64,000 nt of DNA, taken from the NCBI GenBank assembly GCA_049653005.1, contig JBASFL010000066.1:1-64000 (forward strand). The letters are read 5' to 3'. The notes beneath the pieces were generated by a model that was given only the letters and a program-made list of their open reading frames with translations, ran no database searches and was not told where the DNA came from. The translations under genes were made by a program, and so were the position numbers. Below, in pieces: positions 1 to 8,070 of the stretch; position 1 is the stretch's first letter, and each line of letters opens with the position of its first letter. This stretch comes from UBA2334 sp049653005. Lineage in GTDB: Bacteria > Pseudomonadota > Gammaproteobacteria > Burkholderiales > Burkholderiaceae_C.

Positions 1-621
1 GCGGGCTGCCACCGGTGGGGGTGACACCGGCGCGGGCAAGGGCGCTGGCAGCGGTGCGATTGCCGCAGCGGTGGGCGCAGCGGCCGGTGGCAGGGCCACC
101 GCGGCAACCACAGGTTCGGGGGTGACAGGGGTGGCTGCCCGGGGTTTTGGGGGGTCGAACAGCAGGGTGTAGTCGCGCACGATGCGGCCCGACGACCAAC
201 TGGCTTCCAAAATCAAATCGAGATAAGGTTCGTTGACGGCGCGTGCGCCGGTCACCTGGACATAGGCCCGGCCGTCGGCCCGGCGTTGCACGCTGATGTT
301 GACGCTGGCCAGACCGGGGCTGAATTCCAGCCCTGCCGCGCGGAAGGCGGCGGGCGAGGCCAAGCCCACACTCAGGCTGGCGGCTTCAGCGGGTGTGACC
401 TGTGCCAGGTCAATTTCGGCCCGCAGGGGTTCGCCCAAGGCCGATTGCACCACCAAGCGGCCCAGGGCCAAGGCTTGAGCGTCCAAGGGCGCGAGCGCGG
501 TGCACGACAACACCACAGCCCCTGCCAAAGCCGTGAGGCCCTGGCCCAACCCCCATTGGGGCCGCTGGCTCGCCCGTGTGGCGTGGGTAGAAGGGGGGAG
601 CGATGGGGGAAAAGGGAGCAC
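1..621 (-). CDS. fimV: FimV-like pilus assembly/peptidoglycan-binding protein, N-terminal part (cut by window edge)
   Basis: Only the first 207 codons are present; the gene runs off the left edge. The frame opens at a GTG at 621, the only start candidate after an in-frame stop. A hydrophobic signal-like stretch follows (LTALAGAVVLSCTALA), then the conserved FimV N-terminal domain (LALGRLVVQSALGEPLRAEI, then TPAEAASLSVGLASP), which in the family faces the periplasm. The last visible part is a Pro/Ala-rich linker typical of FimV. FimV proteins anchor polar complexes and type IV pilus or chemotaxis parts. The gene follows asd on the same strand, a usual neighbour in Burkholderiales. The GTG start is uncertain because no strong ribosome binding site is visible. 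Confidence 0.8.
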   Translation of the reverse strand, partial: MLPFPPSLPPSTHATRASQRPQWGLGQGLTALAGAVVLSCTALAPLDAQALALGRLVVQSALGEPLRAEIDLAQVTPAEAASLSVGLASPAAFRAAGLEFSPGLASVNISVQRRADGRAYVQVTGARAVNEPYLDLILEASWSSGRIVRDYTLLFDPPKPRAATPVTPEPVVAAVALPPAAAPTAAAIAPLPAPLPAPVSPPPVAAR

Positions 622-803
622 AAAAACCTCGACGTAAATGGCCGGAAATTGACCTTAGCATCAACGCGTTACGCTGACAAGCTGCAGTGCTGCCTGAGTT
701 TTGGTGGCACCGAAATGCGGTGCCGAGGCCGGTGTGCGGCGTTGCCTGTGTGCAACGTGCGTTGTGTGCTTGCCCCGCTGGGTGGTGAGGCAAGCACGGT
801 GCA

Positions 804-1940
804 TCACGCGGCCAGCAGGATGCGCAACATGCGGCGCAGCGGTTCGGCAGCACCCCACAGCAGCTGGTCACCGATGGTGAACGCACCCACGTACTCGGGG
901 CCCATGGCCAACTTGCGCACGCGGCCCACCGGAATGGTCATGGTGCCGGTCACGGCCACGGGCGTCAGGTCTTTGATGGTGGCCTCGCGGGTGTTGGGCA
1001 CCACTTTGACCCACTCGTTGTCAGCTGCAATCATGGCTTCGATGTCGACCACGGGCACGTCTTTTTTCAGCTTGAAGGTCAGCGCCTGGCTGTGGCAGCG
1101 CATGGCACCCACCCGCACACAGAAACCGTCCACGGGAATGGCGCTGGAGTCAAAGCCTTCGCCCATGCCCAGGATCTTGTTGGTTTCGGCCATGCCTTTC
1201 CATTCTTCCTTGGACTGGCCATTGCCGAGGTCTTTGTCGATCCAGGGGATCAGCGAGCCGCCCAGCGGCACACCGAAGTTGGCGGTTTCAGCCGCCGACA
1301 GGCCACGTTGGGTGGCAATGACTTGGCGGTCGATTTCCAGGATGGCGCTTTTGGGGTCGTCCAGCAGGTTGCGCACCGACGCGTTCAGCGTGCCGTACTG
1401 CGTCAGCAGCTCGCGCATGTGCTGTGCACCGCCGCCCGATGCGGCCTGGTAGGTTTGGGTGCTCATCCATTCCACCAAACCGGCTTTGTAAAGTGCGCCC
1501 ACGCCCATCAGCATGCAGCTGACGGTGCAGTTGCCGCCCACCCAGTTTTTGCCGCCGTTGGTCAAAGCATTTTTGATGACGGGCATGTTGACGGGGTCGA
1601 GGACGATGACCGCGTCTTTGTCCATGCGCAGGGTGGAGGCGGCGTCGATCCAGTGGCCGTTCCAGCCCGCAGCGCGCAGCTTCGGGAACACTTCGGTGGT
1701 GTAGTCACCGCCCTGGGCGGTGATGATGATGTCGCAGCGCTTGAGCGCGTCGATGTCGTGCGCGTCTTGCAGCTTGGTTTCGTTCTTGGCCATGGCAGGG
1801 GCCTGGCCACCTGCGTTGGACGTGGAGAAGAACACGGGTTCGATGAGACCGAAATCGCCCTCGGCTTGCATGCGGTCCATCAGGACCGAGCCGACCATGC
1901 CGCGCCAGCCAACGAGGCCGACCAGATTACCTGTTTTCAT
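804..1940 (-). CDS. asd: aspartate-semialdehyde dehydrogenase
   Basis: A 378-residue protein, full length for the family. It reduces aspartyl phosphate to aspartate semialdehyde with NADPH, the branch point to lysine, diaminopimelate, threonine and methionine. Visible motifs are the NADP-binding loop GWRGMVG (residues 11-17), the catalytic cysteine in GGNCTVS (Cys138) and the later active-site histidine in RCHSQ (His283). It lies downstream of leuB on the same strand after a 237-base gap that holds an 8-bp inverted repeat, so it may have its own leader. fimV follows. Confidence 0.95.
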   Translation of the reverse strand: MKTGNLVGLVGWRGMVGSVLMDRMQAEGDFGLIEPVFFSTSNAGGQAPAMAKNETKLQDAHDIDALKRCDIIITAQGGDYTTEVFPKLRAAGWNGHWIDAASTLRMDKDAVIVLDPVNMPVIKNALTNGGKNWVGGNCTVSCMLMGVGALYKAGLVEWMSTQTYQAASGGGAQHMRELLTQYGTLNASVRNLLDDPKSAILEIDRQVIATQRGLSAAETANFGVPLGGSLIPWIDKDLGNGQSKEEWKGMAETNKILGMGEGFDSSAIPVDGFCVRVGAMRCHSQALTFKLKKDVPVVDIEAMIAADNEWVKVVPNTREATIKDLTPVAVTGTMTIPVGRVRKLAMGPEYVGAFTIGDQLLWGAAEPLRRMLRILLAA

Positions 1941-1983
1941 GAAAATGCCCTTTCAGATGTGGGAAATACAAGGATTTCATCTG

Positions 1984-2002
1984 CCCGGCCTGTCAGGCCG
2001 GG
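1984..2002 (-). promoter_or_regulatory. perfect inverted repeat in the leader upstream of asd
   Basis: Arms CCCGGCCT and AGGCCGGG flank a 3-base loop, about 45 bases before the asd start. Read towards asd there is no T-run after the hairpin, so it is not a normal intrinsic terminator. It could be a leader structure or a protein site. The rest of the 1941-2177 gap shows no convincing gene. Confidence 0.35.
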
Positions 2003-2177
2003 AAAAGGGCGCGACAAACCAGGCTGAGTCAGCCAGTAATGGTTGTCGTTTTGGTCGTGCAGGACCATGCCGATGCCACGGCCACTTCCACGCACTTGAC
2101 CATTGCTCCCAATTGGGGAGCGGCTGGTGCAACGGTGAAAAGCAGCTGTGACATGAAACCCATTGTACAAAAAAGCC

Positions 2178-3245
2178 TTACAGCGCCTTGACCACGGCAT
2201 TGCCCATTTCCAGGGTTGAAACGCGGGTGGTGCCTTCGCTGTAAATGTCGGGGGTGCGCAGGCCTTGGGCCAGCACTTTTTGCACGGCGGCTTCGATGCG
2301 CAGCGCGGCTTCTTCCTGGTTCAGGCTGAAGCGCAGCATCATGGCGGCACTCAAAATGGTGGCCAGCGGGTTGGCAATGCCTTTGCCGGCGATGTCGGGG
2401 GCGCTGCCGTGGCTGGGCTCGTACAGGCCTTGGTTGGCGCTGTTCAGGCTGGCTGAGGGCAACATGCCGATGGAGCCGGTGAGCATGGAGGCTTCGTCGG
2501 ACAGGATGTCGCCAAACATGTTGCCGGTCACCACCACGTCAAACGCCTTGGGGGCCTTGACCAGTTGCATGGCGGCGTTGTCCACGTACATGTGCTGCAG
2601 TTCCACGTCGGGGTATTGCTGGCCCACTTCGGTGACCACGTCTTTCCAGAACTGGAAGGTTTCCAGCACGTTGGCTTTGTCAACGCTGGTGACCTTTTTG
2701 TTGCGCTTGCGGGCGGCCTGGAACGCCACATGGGCGATGCGCTCGATCTCGGGTTTGCTGTAGCGCATGGTGTCAAACGCTTCTTCGGCACCGGGGAAGT
2801 GGCCGTCGGTGGCCACGCGGCGGCCGCGGGGCTGGCCGAAGTAAATGTCACCGGTCAGCTCGCGGATGATGAGGATGTCCAGGCCCGCAATCAGCTCGGG
2901 CTTGAGGCTGGACGCGCCCACCAGCTGCTCGTAGCAAATGGCGGGGCGGAAGTTGGCAAACAGGCCCATGTTTTTGCGCAGACCCAGAATGGCTTGCTCG
3001 GGGCGCAGCGGGCGGTCGAGCTTGTCGTATTTCCAGTCGCCCACCGCACCGAACAGCACCGCGTCGGCGGCTTTGGCCAGGTTCAGGGTGGACTCGGGCA
3101 GCGGGTGGCCGTGGGCTTCGTAGGCGGCGCCGCCCACCAGGGCGGTTTCCATTTCAAATGTCAGGTCGAGGGCCTTGAGCACTTTGACGGCTTCGGCCAC
3201 GATTTCGGTGCCGATGCCGTCACCAGGGAGAACTGCGATTTTCAT
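2178..3245 (-). CDS. leuB: 3-isopropylmalate dehydrogenase
   Basis: A 355-residue enzyme of leucine biosynthesis that oxidises and decarboxylates 3-isopropylmalate with NAD. The start MKIAVLPGDGIG is the family N-terminus. The substrate-binding segment RELTGDIYFGQPRG lies near residue 128, and the C-terminal NAD-binding segment GSAPDIAGKGIANP is intact. It follows leuD on the minus strand; the 59-base gap is filled by a copy of the dispersed repeat described below. Confidence 0.96.
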   Translation of the reverse strand: MKIAVLPGDGIGTEIVAEAVKVLKALDLTFEMETALVGGAAYEAHGHPLPESTLNLAKAADAVLFGAVGDWKYDKLDRPLRPEQAILGLRKNMGLFANFRPAICYEQLVGASSLKPELIAGLDILIIRELTGDIYFGQPRGRRVATDGHFPGAEEAFDTMRYSKPEIERIAHVAFQAARKRNKKVTSVDKANVLETFQFWKDVVTEVGQQYPDVELQHMYVDNAAMQLVKAPKAFDVVVTGNMFGDILSDEASMLTGSIGMLPSASLNSANQGLYEPSHGSAPDIAGKGIANPLATILSAAMMLRFSLNQEEAALRIEAAVQKVLAQGLRTPDIYSEGTTRVSTLEMGNAVVKAL

Positions 3246-3252
3246 TGAATTG

Positions 3253-3295
3253 ATAGCTGTAAAGCCACGTCAGTAAAGCGGTAGGTGCCAAAAAA
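3253..3295 (+). repeat. dispersed ATAGCT-N16-AAAGCG repeat, copy 1 (leuB-leuD gap)
   Basis: ATAGCT at 3253-3258, exactly 16 bases, then AAAGCGGTAGGTGCC and an A-rich tail. It fills almost the whole gap between the leuD stop and the leuB start. Confidence 0.75.
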
Positions 3296-3304
3296 GCTTG
3301 AAAT

Positions 3305-3961
3305 TCAAGCGCCGGGCACCATGGTGTGGGCCAACCAGGGTTTGGTGGCCAGGCGTTGGGATTCGAACGCGCCGATCTTGTCGCGGTGGCGCAGGGTCAG
3401 GCCGATGTCGTCCAGCCCGTTCATGAGGCAGTACTTGCGGAAGGCCTGCACGTCGAACGGGATTTCTTCACCCTGGGGTTTGACCACCACCTGGCGGTCG
3501 AGGTCGATGGTGAGCTGGTAGCCGGGGAAAGCCGCCACTTCGTCGAACAGCTGGGCCACCACCACTTCAGGCAGCACGATGGGCAGCAGGCCGTTTTTGA
3601 AGCAGTTGTTGAAAAAGATGTCGGCGTAACTGGGGGCAATCAGCGCGCGGAAGCCGTATTGGTCGATGGCCCAGGGCGCGTGTTCACGGCTGGAGCCACA
3701 GCCAAAATTCTTGCGGGCCAGCAGAACCGATGCGGCGGCGTAGCGGGGCTGGTTCAGCACAAAGTCCGGGTTCGGTTGGCGGCTGTTGGCGTCTTGGCCG
3801 GGGTAGCCCGCGTCCAGGTAGCGCCATTCGTCAAACAGGTTGGGGCCGAAGCCGGTTTTGCGGATGGACTTGAGGAATTGCTTCGGGATGATCGCGTCGG
3901 TGTCCACGTTTTCGCGGTCCATCGGGGCCACCAGGCCCTTGTGCACGGTGAATTTGTTCAT
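3305..3961 (-). CDS. leuD: 3-isopropylmalate dehydratase small subunit
   Basis: A 218-residue small subunit that pairs with LeuC to isomerise 2- to 3-isopropylmalate. The swivel-domain signature GCGSSREHAPW is at residues 87-97. Its ATG overlaps the TGA of the upstream small lipoprotein gene by four bases (ATGA), which suggests translational coupling. The order leuC - lipoprotein - leuD - leuB on one strand indicates one operon. Confidence 0.96.
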   Translation of the reverse strand: MNKFTVHKGLVAPMDRENVDTDAIIPKQFLKSIRKTGFGPNLFDEWRYLDAGYPGQDANSRQPNPDFVLNQPRYAAASVLLARKNFGCGSSREHAPWAIDQYGFRALIAPSYADIFFNNCFKNGLLPIVLPEVVVAQLFDEVAAFPGYQLTIDLDRQVVVKPQGEEIPFDVQAFRKYCLMNGLDDIGLTLRHRDKIGAFESQRLATKPWLAHTMVPGA

Positions 3962-4086
3962 TTCTTGGCAGCCCCTTCAATGGCCGAGCCGGCTTTCTGG
4001 ATGTCCTGGCCCACGCCTTTGACGGTGTTGCAAGCGGACAGGGCAAAGGCCAAAGCCACCACGGCAAAACCCAGCAGTTTGTTCAT
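3958..4086 (-). CDS. entericidin A/B-like small lipoprotein
   Basis: A 42-residue protein starting MNKLLGFAVVALAFALSACN. It has a lipoprotein signal peptide with lipobox LSAC (Cys19), so the mature product is a lipidated peptide of 24 residues with Gly/Ala-rich helical character (GVGQDIQKAGSAIEGAAKK). This matches the entericidin family. The ATG at 4086 was chosen over a longer frame because the signal peptide begins there. It sits 19 bases after leuC and overlaps leuD by four bases, so it is carried inside the leucine operon. Its role there is not known. Confidence 0.85.
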   Translation of the reverse strand: MNKLLGFAVVALAFALSACNTVKGVGQDIQKAGSAIEGAAKK

Positions 4087-4105
4087 GTCGTTTTCTTTCA
4101 GGCGT

Positions 4106-5527
4106 TCAGGCAAATTGGCGGATGTCAACGAAGTGGCCATGGATGGCCGCCGCTGCAGCCATGGCCGGGCTCACCAGGTGGGTGCGGCCGCCCGCGCCCT
4201 GGCGGCCTTCGAAGTTGCGGTTACTGGTGCTGGCGCAGCGCTCGCCGGGCTCCAGTCGGTCGGCGTTCATGGCCAGGCACATGCTGCAGCCGGGCTCGCG
4301 CCACTCAAAGCCCGCCGCCTTGAAAATCTCGTGCAAGCCTTCGCGTTCGGCCTGCTCTTTCACCAAACCGGAGCCGGGCACCACCAGCGCGAGCTTGATG
4401 TTTTTGGCCAGTTTTTGGCCCAATTTTTTGACCACCGCAGCGGCTTCGCGCATGTCTTCGATGCGGCTGTTGGTGCACGAGCCAATGAACACCTTGTCCA
4501 CAAAAATATCGGTCAGGGGCTTGCCGGGCTCCAGCGCCATGTAGGTGAGTGCGCGTTCGATGGCGCCACGCTTGTTGGGGTCTCTTTCTTTGTCGGGGTC
4601 GGGCACGTGGGCGTCCACACCCAGCACCATCTCGGGTGATGTGCCCCAAGTCACCTGGGGCAAGATTGCGCTGGCGTCCAGTTCGACCACGGCGTCAAAC
4701 ACCGCATCGGCGTCGGAGTGCAGGGTGTGCCAATAGGCCACGGCCTGGTCCCACTCCACGCCCGTGGGGGACATGGGGCGGCCCTTGACGTAGTCAATGG
4801 TTTTTTGGTCCACAGCCACCAGGCCAGCGCGTGCGCCGCCTTCAATGGCCATGTTGCACACCGTCATGCGGCCTTCCACGCTCAGGGCGCGGATGGCAGA
4901 GCCTGCAAACTCAATGGTGTAGCCGGTGCCACCGGCCGTGCCAATTTTGCCAATGATGGCCAGCACGATGTCTTTGGCCGTGCAACCCTTGTGCAGCGTG
5001 CCTTCGACTTTGACCAGCATGTTTTTGGCTTTTTTGGCCAGCAGCGTCTGGGTGGCCATGACGTGCTCCACCTCGCTGGTGCCAATGCCGTGGGCCAGCG
5101 CACCGAACGCACCGTGGGTGCTGGTGTGGCTGTCGCCACACACCACCGTCATGCCGGGCAGGGTGGCGCCGTTTTCAGGGCCAATGACGTGGACGATGCC
5201 TTGGCGCTTGGACATGAACGGGAAAAACGCCGCTGCGCCGTATTCGGCGATGTTGTTGTCCAGCGTGGTGATTTGTTCTTTGCTCACCGGGTCGGTGATG
5301 CCGTCGTAACCCAATTCCCAACCGTTGGTGGGGGTGTTGTGGTCGGCGGTGGCCACGATGGAGCTGACGCGCCACACCTTGCGTCCGGCTTGGCGCAGGC
5401 CTTCAAAGGCTTGGGGGCTGGTGACTTCGTGCACCAGGTGCCGGTCGATGTACAGAATGGACGTGCCGTCTTCTTCGGTGTGGACGACGTGCTCGTCCCA
5501 AATCTTGTCGTAAAGGGTGCGTCCCAT
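4106..5527 (-). CDS. leuC: 3-isopropylmalate dehydratase large subunit
   Basis: A 473-residue iron-sulphur hydro-lyase of the aconitase family that works with LeuD. The [4Fe-4S] cysteines are visible as Cys351 (FIGSCTNSR) and Cys414/Cys417 (GCSMC). It is the first gene of the leu operon on the minus strand. A gltA terminator lies just upstream, so leu transcription probably begins in the 5528-5595 gap. Confidence 0.97.
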   Translation of the reverse strand: MGRTLYDKIWDEHVVHTEEDGTSILYIDRHLVHEVTSPQAFEGLRQAGRKVWRVSSIVATADHNTPTNGWELGYDGITDPVSKEQITTLDNNIAEYGAAAFFPFMSKRQGIVHVIGPENGATLPGMTVVCGDSHTSTHGAFGALAHGIGTSEVEHVMATQTLLAKKAKNMLVKVEGTLHKGCTAKDIVLAIIGKIGTAGGTGYTIEFAGSAIRALSVEGRMTVCNMAIEGGARAGLVAVDQKTIDYVKGRPMSPTGVEWDQAVAYWHTLHSDADAVFDAVVELDASAILPQVTWGTSPEMVLGVDAHVPDPDKERDPNKRGAIERALTYMALEPGKPLTDIFVDKVFIGSCTNSRIEDMREAAAVVKKLGQKLAKNIKLALVVPGSGLVKEQAEREGLHEIFKAAGFEWREPGCSMCLAMNADRLEPGERCASTSNRNFEGRQGAGGRTHLVSPAMAAAAAIHGHFVDIRQFA

Positions 5528-5596
5528 GGCGTGCAGTCTTTGGGTTTGTTCGTGGAGCCCGCGATTTTATGCGCGGGTGCCCGGGGCTGTGGCCCC

Positions 5597-5632
5597 AAGA
5601 AAAAACCCGGTCGGTTTGACCCCGACCGGGTT
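5597..5632 (-). terminator. rho-independent terminator after gltA
   Basis: On the minus strand an 11-bp GC-rich stem (AACCCGGTCGG with CCGACCGGGTT) and a 7-base loop are followed by a T-rich run. It separates the sdh-gltA unit from the leu operon. Confidence 0.9.
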
Positions 5633-5683
5633 GCTGTGCAGCCACCGGTCAGCGCAAGGCTGACGCGGTGAAATGCCGACGTA

Positions 5684-6997
5684 TCAGCCGCGCTTCATGC
5701 TGGCGGGCACGTCACGGCGGGGTGAGCCGGTGAACAGCTGGCGGGGACGGCCGATTTTGTACTCGGGGTCGCTGATCATTTCGTTCAACTGGGCGATCCA
5801 GCCCACGGTGCGGGCCAGCGCGAAGATGCCGGTGAACAGGTTCACAGGAATGCCAATGGCGCGCTGCACGATGCCGGAGTAGAAGTCCACGTTGGGGTAG
5901 AGCTTGCGCTGAACGAAGTAGTCGTCTTCCAGCGCAATGCGCTCCAGCTCTTTGGCCAGTTTGAACAGGGGGTCGTTTTGCAGGCCCAACTCTGCCAGCA
6001 CTTCGTCGCAGGTTTCCTGCATGAGTTTGGCGCGGGGGTCGTAGTTTTTGTACACGCGGTGACCGAAGCCCATCAGCTTAACGCCGGAGTTCTTGTCTTT
6101 CACCTTTTCCATGAACTCGCCAACCTTGGAGATGCCGCCTTGGCGCTGGATGTCTTCCAGCATGTTCAGGCAGGCCTCGTTGGCGCCGCCGTGGGCAGGG
6201 CCCCACAGGCAGGCCACACCTGCTGCAATAGCGGCAAACGGGTTGGTGCCCGACGAGCCGCACAGGCGCACGGTGGAAGTGGAGGCGTTTTGTTCGTGGT
6301 CGGCGTGCAGGATGAAGATGCGGTCGAGTGCGCGCTCCAGCACCGGGTTGACTTTGTAGGGCTCGCAAGGGGTGCCGAACATCATGCGCAGGAAGTTGCC
6401 CGAGTAGCTCAGGTCGTTCTGGGGGTACATGAACGGTTGGCCCACGCCGTATTTGTAGGCCATTGCCACCAGGGTGGGCATTTTCGCGATCAGGCGAATG
6501 GCCGCCACTTTGCGGTGCTCAGGGTTGTTGATGTCGGTGCTGTCGTGGTAGAAGGCCGACAGAGCACCCACCAAACCGGTCAACACGGCCATGGGGTGTG
6601 CATCGCGACGGAAGCCGCGCAGGAAGAATTGCATCTGCTCGTTCACCATGGTGTGGTTGATCACGAGCTTGTGGAAGTCTTTGCGCTGGGTGGGGTCTGG
6701 CAACTCGCCGTTCAACAGCAGGTAGCAGGTGTCGAGGTAGTCACACTGGGTGGCCAACTGCTCGATGGGGTAACCGCGGTACAGCAGCTCGCCCTTGTCG
6801 CCATCGATGTAAGTGATGGCCGACTGGCAAGAGGCCGTCGACAAAAAGCCAGGGTCGTAAGTGAACATGCCGGTCTGTGCATACAGCTTGCGGATGTCGA
6901 TCACGTCCGGTCCGATGTTGCCGCTGTAAACGGGCAGGTCCACGCTGGGGCTGCCGTTGCTGAACGACAGGGTGGCTTTGTTGTCGGCGAGTTTCAT
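5684..6997 (-). CDS. gltA: citrate synthase (type II)
   Basis: A 437-residue citrate synthase that condenses acetyl-CoA and oxaloacetate. The catalytic residues fit the E. coli enzyme: His269 (GPAHGGANE), His313 (GFGHRVYK) and Asp371 (NVDFYSG). It lies 38 bases after sdhE and is followed by a strong terminator, so it is the last gene of the sdh operon. Confidence 0.97.
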   Translation of the reverse strand: MKLADNKATLSFSNGSPSVDLPVYSGNIGPDVIDIRKLYAQTGMFTYDPGFLSTASCQSAITYIDGDKGELLYRGYPIEQLATQCDYLDTCYLLLNGELPDPTQRKDFHKLVINHTMVNEQMQFFLRGFRRDAHPMAVLTGLVGALSAFYHDSTDINNPEHRKVAAIRLIAKMPTLVAMAYKYGVGQPFMYPQNDLSYSGNFLRMMFGTPCEPYKVNPVLERALDRIFILHADHEQNASTSTVRLCGSSGTNPFAAIAAGVACLWGPAHGGANEACLNMLEDIQRQGGISKVGEFMEKVKDKNSGVKLMGFGHRVYKNYDPRAKLMQETCDEVLAELGLQNDPLFKLAKELERIALEDDYFVQRKLYPNVDFYSGIVQRAIGIPVNLFTGIFALARTVGWIAQLNEMISDPEYKIGRPRQLFTGSPRRDVPASMKRG

Positions 6998-7035
6998 TTG
7001 TTTTCCTTCGGGGTGGCGTTAATCAGATGTGCGAT

Positions 7036-7311
7036 TCAACTCTTGGGGACTCTCAACATGCTCAGGACTTCGGTGACATCTGGCCTGTCCAGATCGCCCT
7101 CGGGCAATTTGCGCCCCAGCAGCAGATCCAGCAGGTCGTTGTCCGACAGGTCCATCAGGATTTCAAGCCCTGAGGCTTGGTGAACCGTCAAGCCAGAAGC
7201 GTGCCTGGCAAAGAACCGCTCGACAAACAGGTCGTTTTCCAGCAAGCCGCGGCGGCAGCGCCACTTCAGTTTGCTCAGTTGACGTTCGTCGAGAAGTGCG
7301 CTGTCGTTCAT
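7036..7311 (-). CDS. sdhE: succinate dehydrogenase FAD assembly factor SdhE
   Basis: A 91-residue protein of the SdhE/Sdh5 family, which helps covalent FAD attachment to SdhA. The family RGxxE motif is visible as RRGLLE near residue 20. The position between sdhB and gltA (16-base gap to sdhB) supports the call. Confidence 0.9.
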   Translation of the reverse strand: MNDSALLDERQLSKLKWRCRRGLLENDLFVERFFARHASGLTVHQASGLEILMDLSDNDLLDLLLGRKLPEGDLDRPDVTEVLSMLRVPKS

Positions 7312-7327
7312 GTTGTGTGTCTGCCGA

Positions 7328-8032
7328 TCAAACGGCGCGCATGACCATCATTTCTTTGATCTTGCCGATGGCCTTGGTGGGGTTCAGACCCTTGGGGCAC
7401 ACGTCAACACAATTCATGATGGTGTGGCAACGGAACAAACGGTAGGGGTCTTCCAGGTTGTCCAGACGCTCTGCTGTGGCTTGGTCACGGCTGTCGGCGA
7501 TGAAGCGGTAGGCTTGCAACAGACCAGCGGGGCCCACGAACTTGTCGGGGTTCCACCAGAAGCTGGGGCAGCTGGTGGAGCAGCTGGCGCACAAGATGCA
7601 CTCGTAAAGACCGTTGAGCTCTTCACGCTCTTCAGGGCTTTGCAAGCGCTCTTTTTCGGGCGGCACGTTGTCGTTGATCAGGTAAGGCTTGATGCTGTTG
7701 TACTGCTTGAAGAACAACGTCATGTCCACGATCAGGTCGCGCACCACGGGCAGGCCAGGCAATGGCTTCAGTGTGATGACACCCGGCAGGGTGTTCATGT
7801 TGGTCAGGCAGGCCAGACCGTTTTTGCCATTGATGTTCATGGCATCAGAGCCACACACCCCTTCGCGGCACGAGCGGCGGAAGGAGATGGTGGGATCGAC
7901 TTTTTTCAGCTTCATCAACGCATCAAGCAACATGCGTTCGTGGCCATCGAGTTCAACTTCGATGGTCTGCATGTAGGGCTTGGCGTCTTTTTCGGGGTCG
8001 TAGCGGTAAATTTTGAATGTGCGCAGGGCCAT
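7328..8032 (-). CDS. sdhB: succinate dehydrogenase iron-sulphur subunit
   Basis: A 234-residue subunit carrying electrons from SdhA FAD to ubiquinone. Ligands map onto E. coli SdhB: [2Fe-2S] Cys55, Cys60, Asp63, Cys75; [4Fe-4S] Cys145, Cys148, Cys151, Cys212; [3Fe-4S] Cys155, Cys202, Cys208. The Asp in the first cluster (CREGVCGSD) is normal for this family. It lies 38 bases after sdhA. Confidence 0.97.
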   Translation of the reverse strand: MALRTFKIYRYDPEKDAKPYMQTIEVELDGHERMLLDALMKLKKVDPTISFRRSCREGVCGSDAMNINGKNGLACLTNMNTLPGVITLKPLPGLPVVRDLIVDMTLFFKQYNSIKPYLINDNVPPEKERLQSPEEREELNGLYECILCASCSTSCPSFWWNPDKFVGPAGLLQAYRFIADSRDQATAERLDNLEDPYRLFRCHTIMNCVDVCPKGLNPTKAIGKIKEMMVMRAV

Positions 8033-8070
8033 GTGTGTGCTCCAGACTGTTCAGCTTTGAGGGGTGCAAC

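Noticed and set aside
706..724. Inverted repeat GGCACCG/CGGTGCC between asd and fimV as terminator
   Set aside because: No T-run follows on either strand; only a hairpin of unknown meaning. The rest of 622-803 shows nothing clear.
1937..2200. 87-codon minus-strand frame between leuB and asd
   Set aside because: Overlaps both neighbours, no recognisable features, and contains the inverted repeat; more likely a leader.
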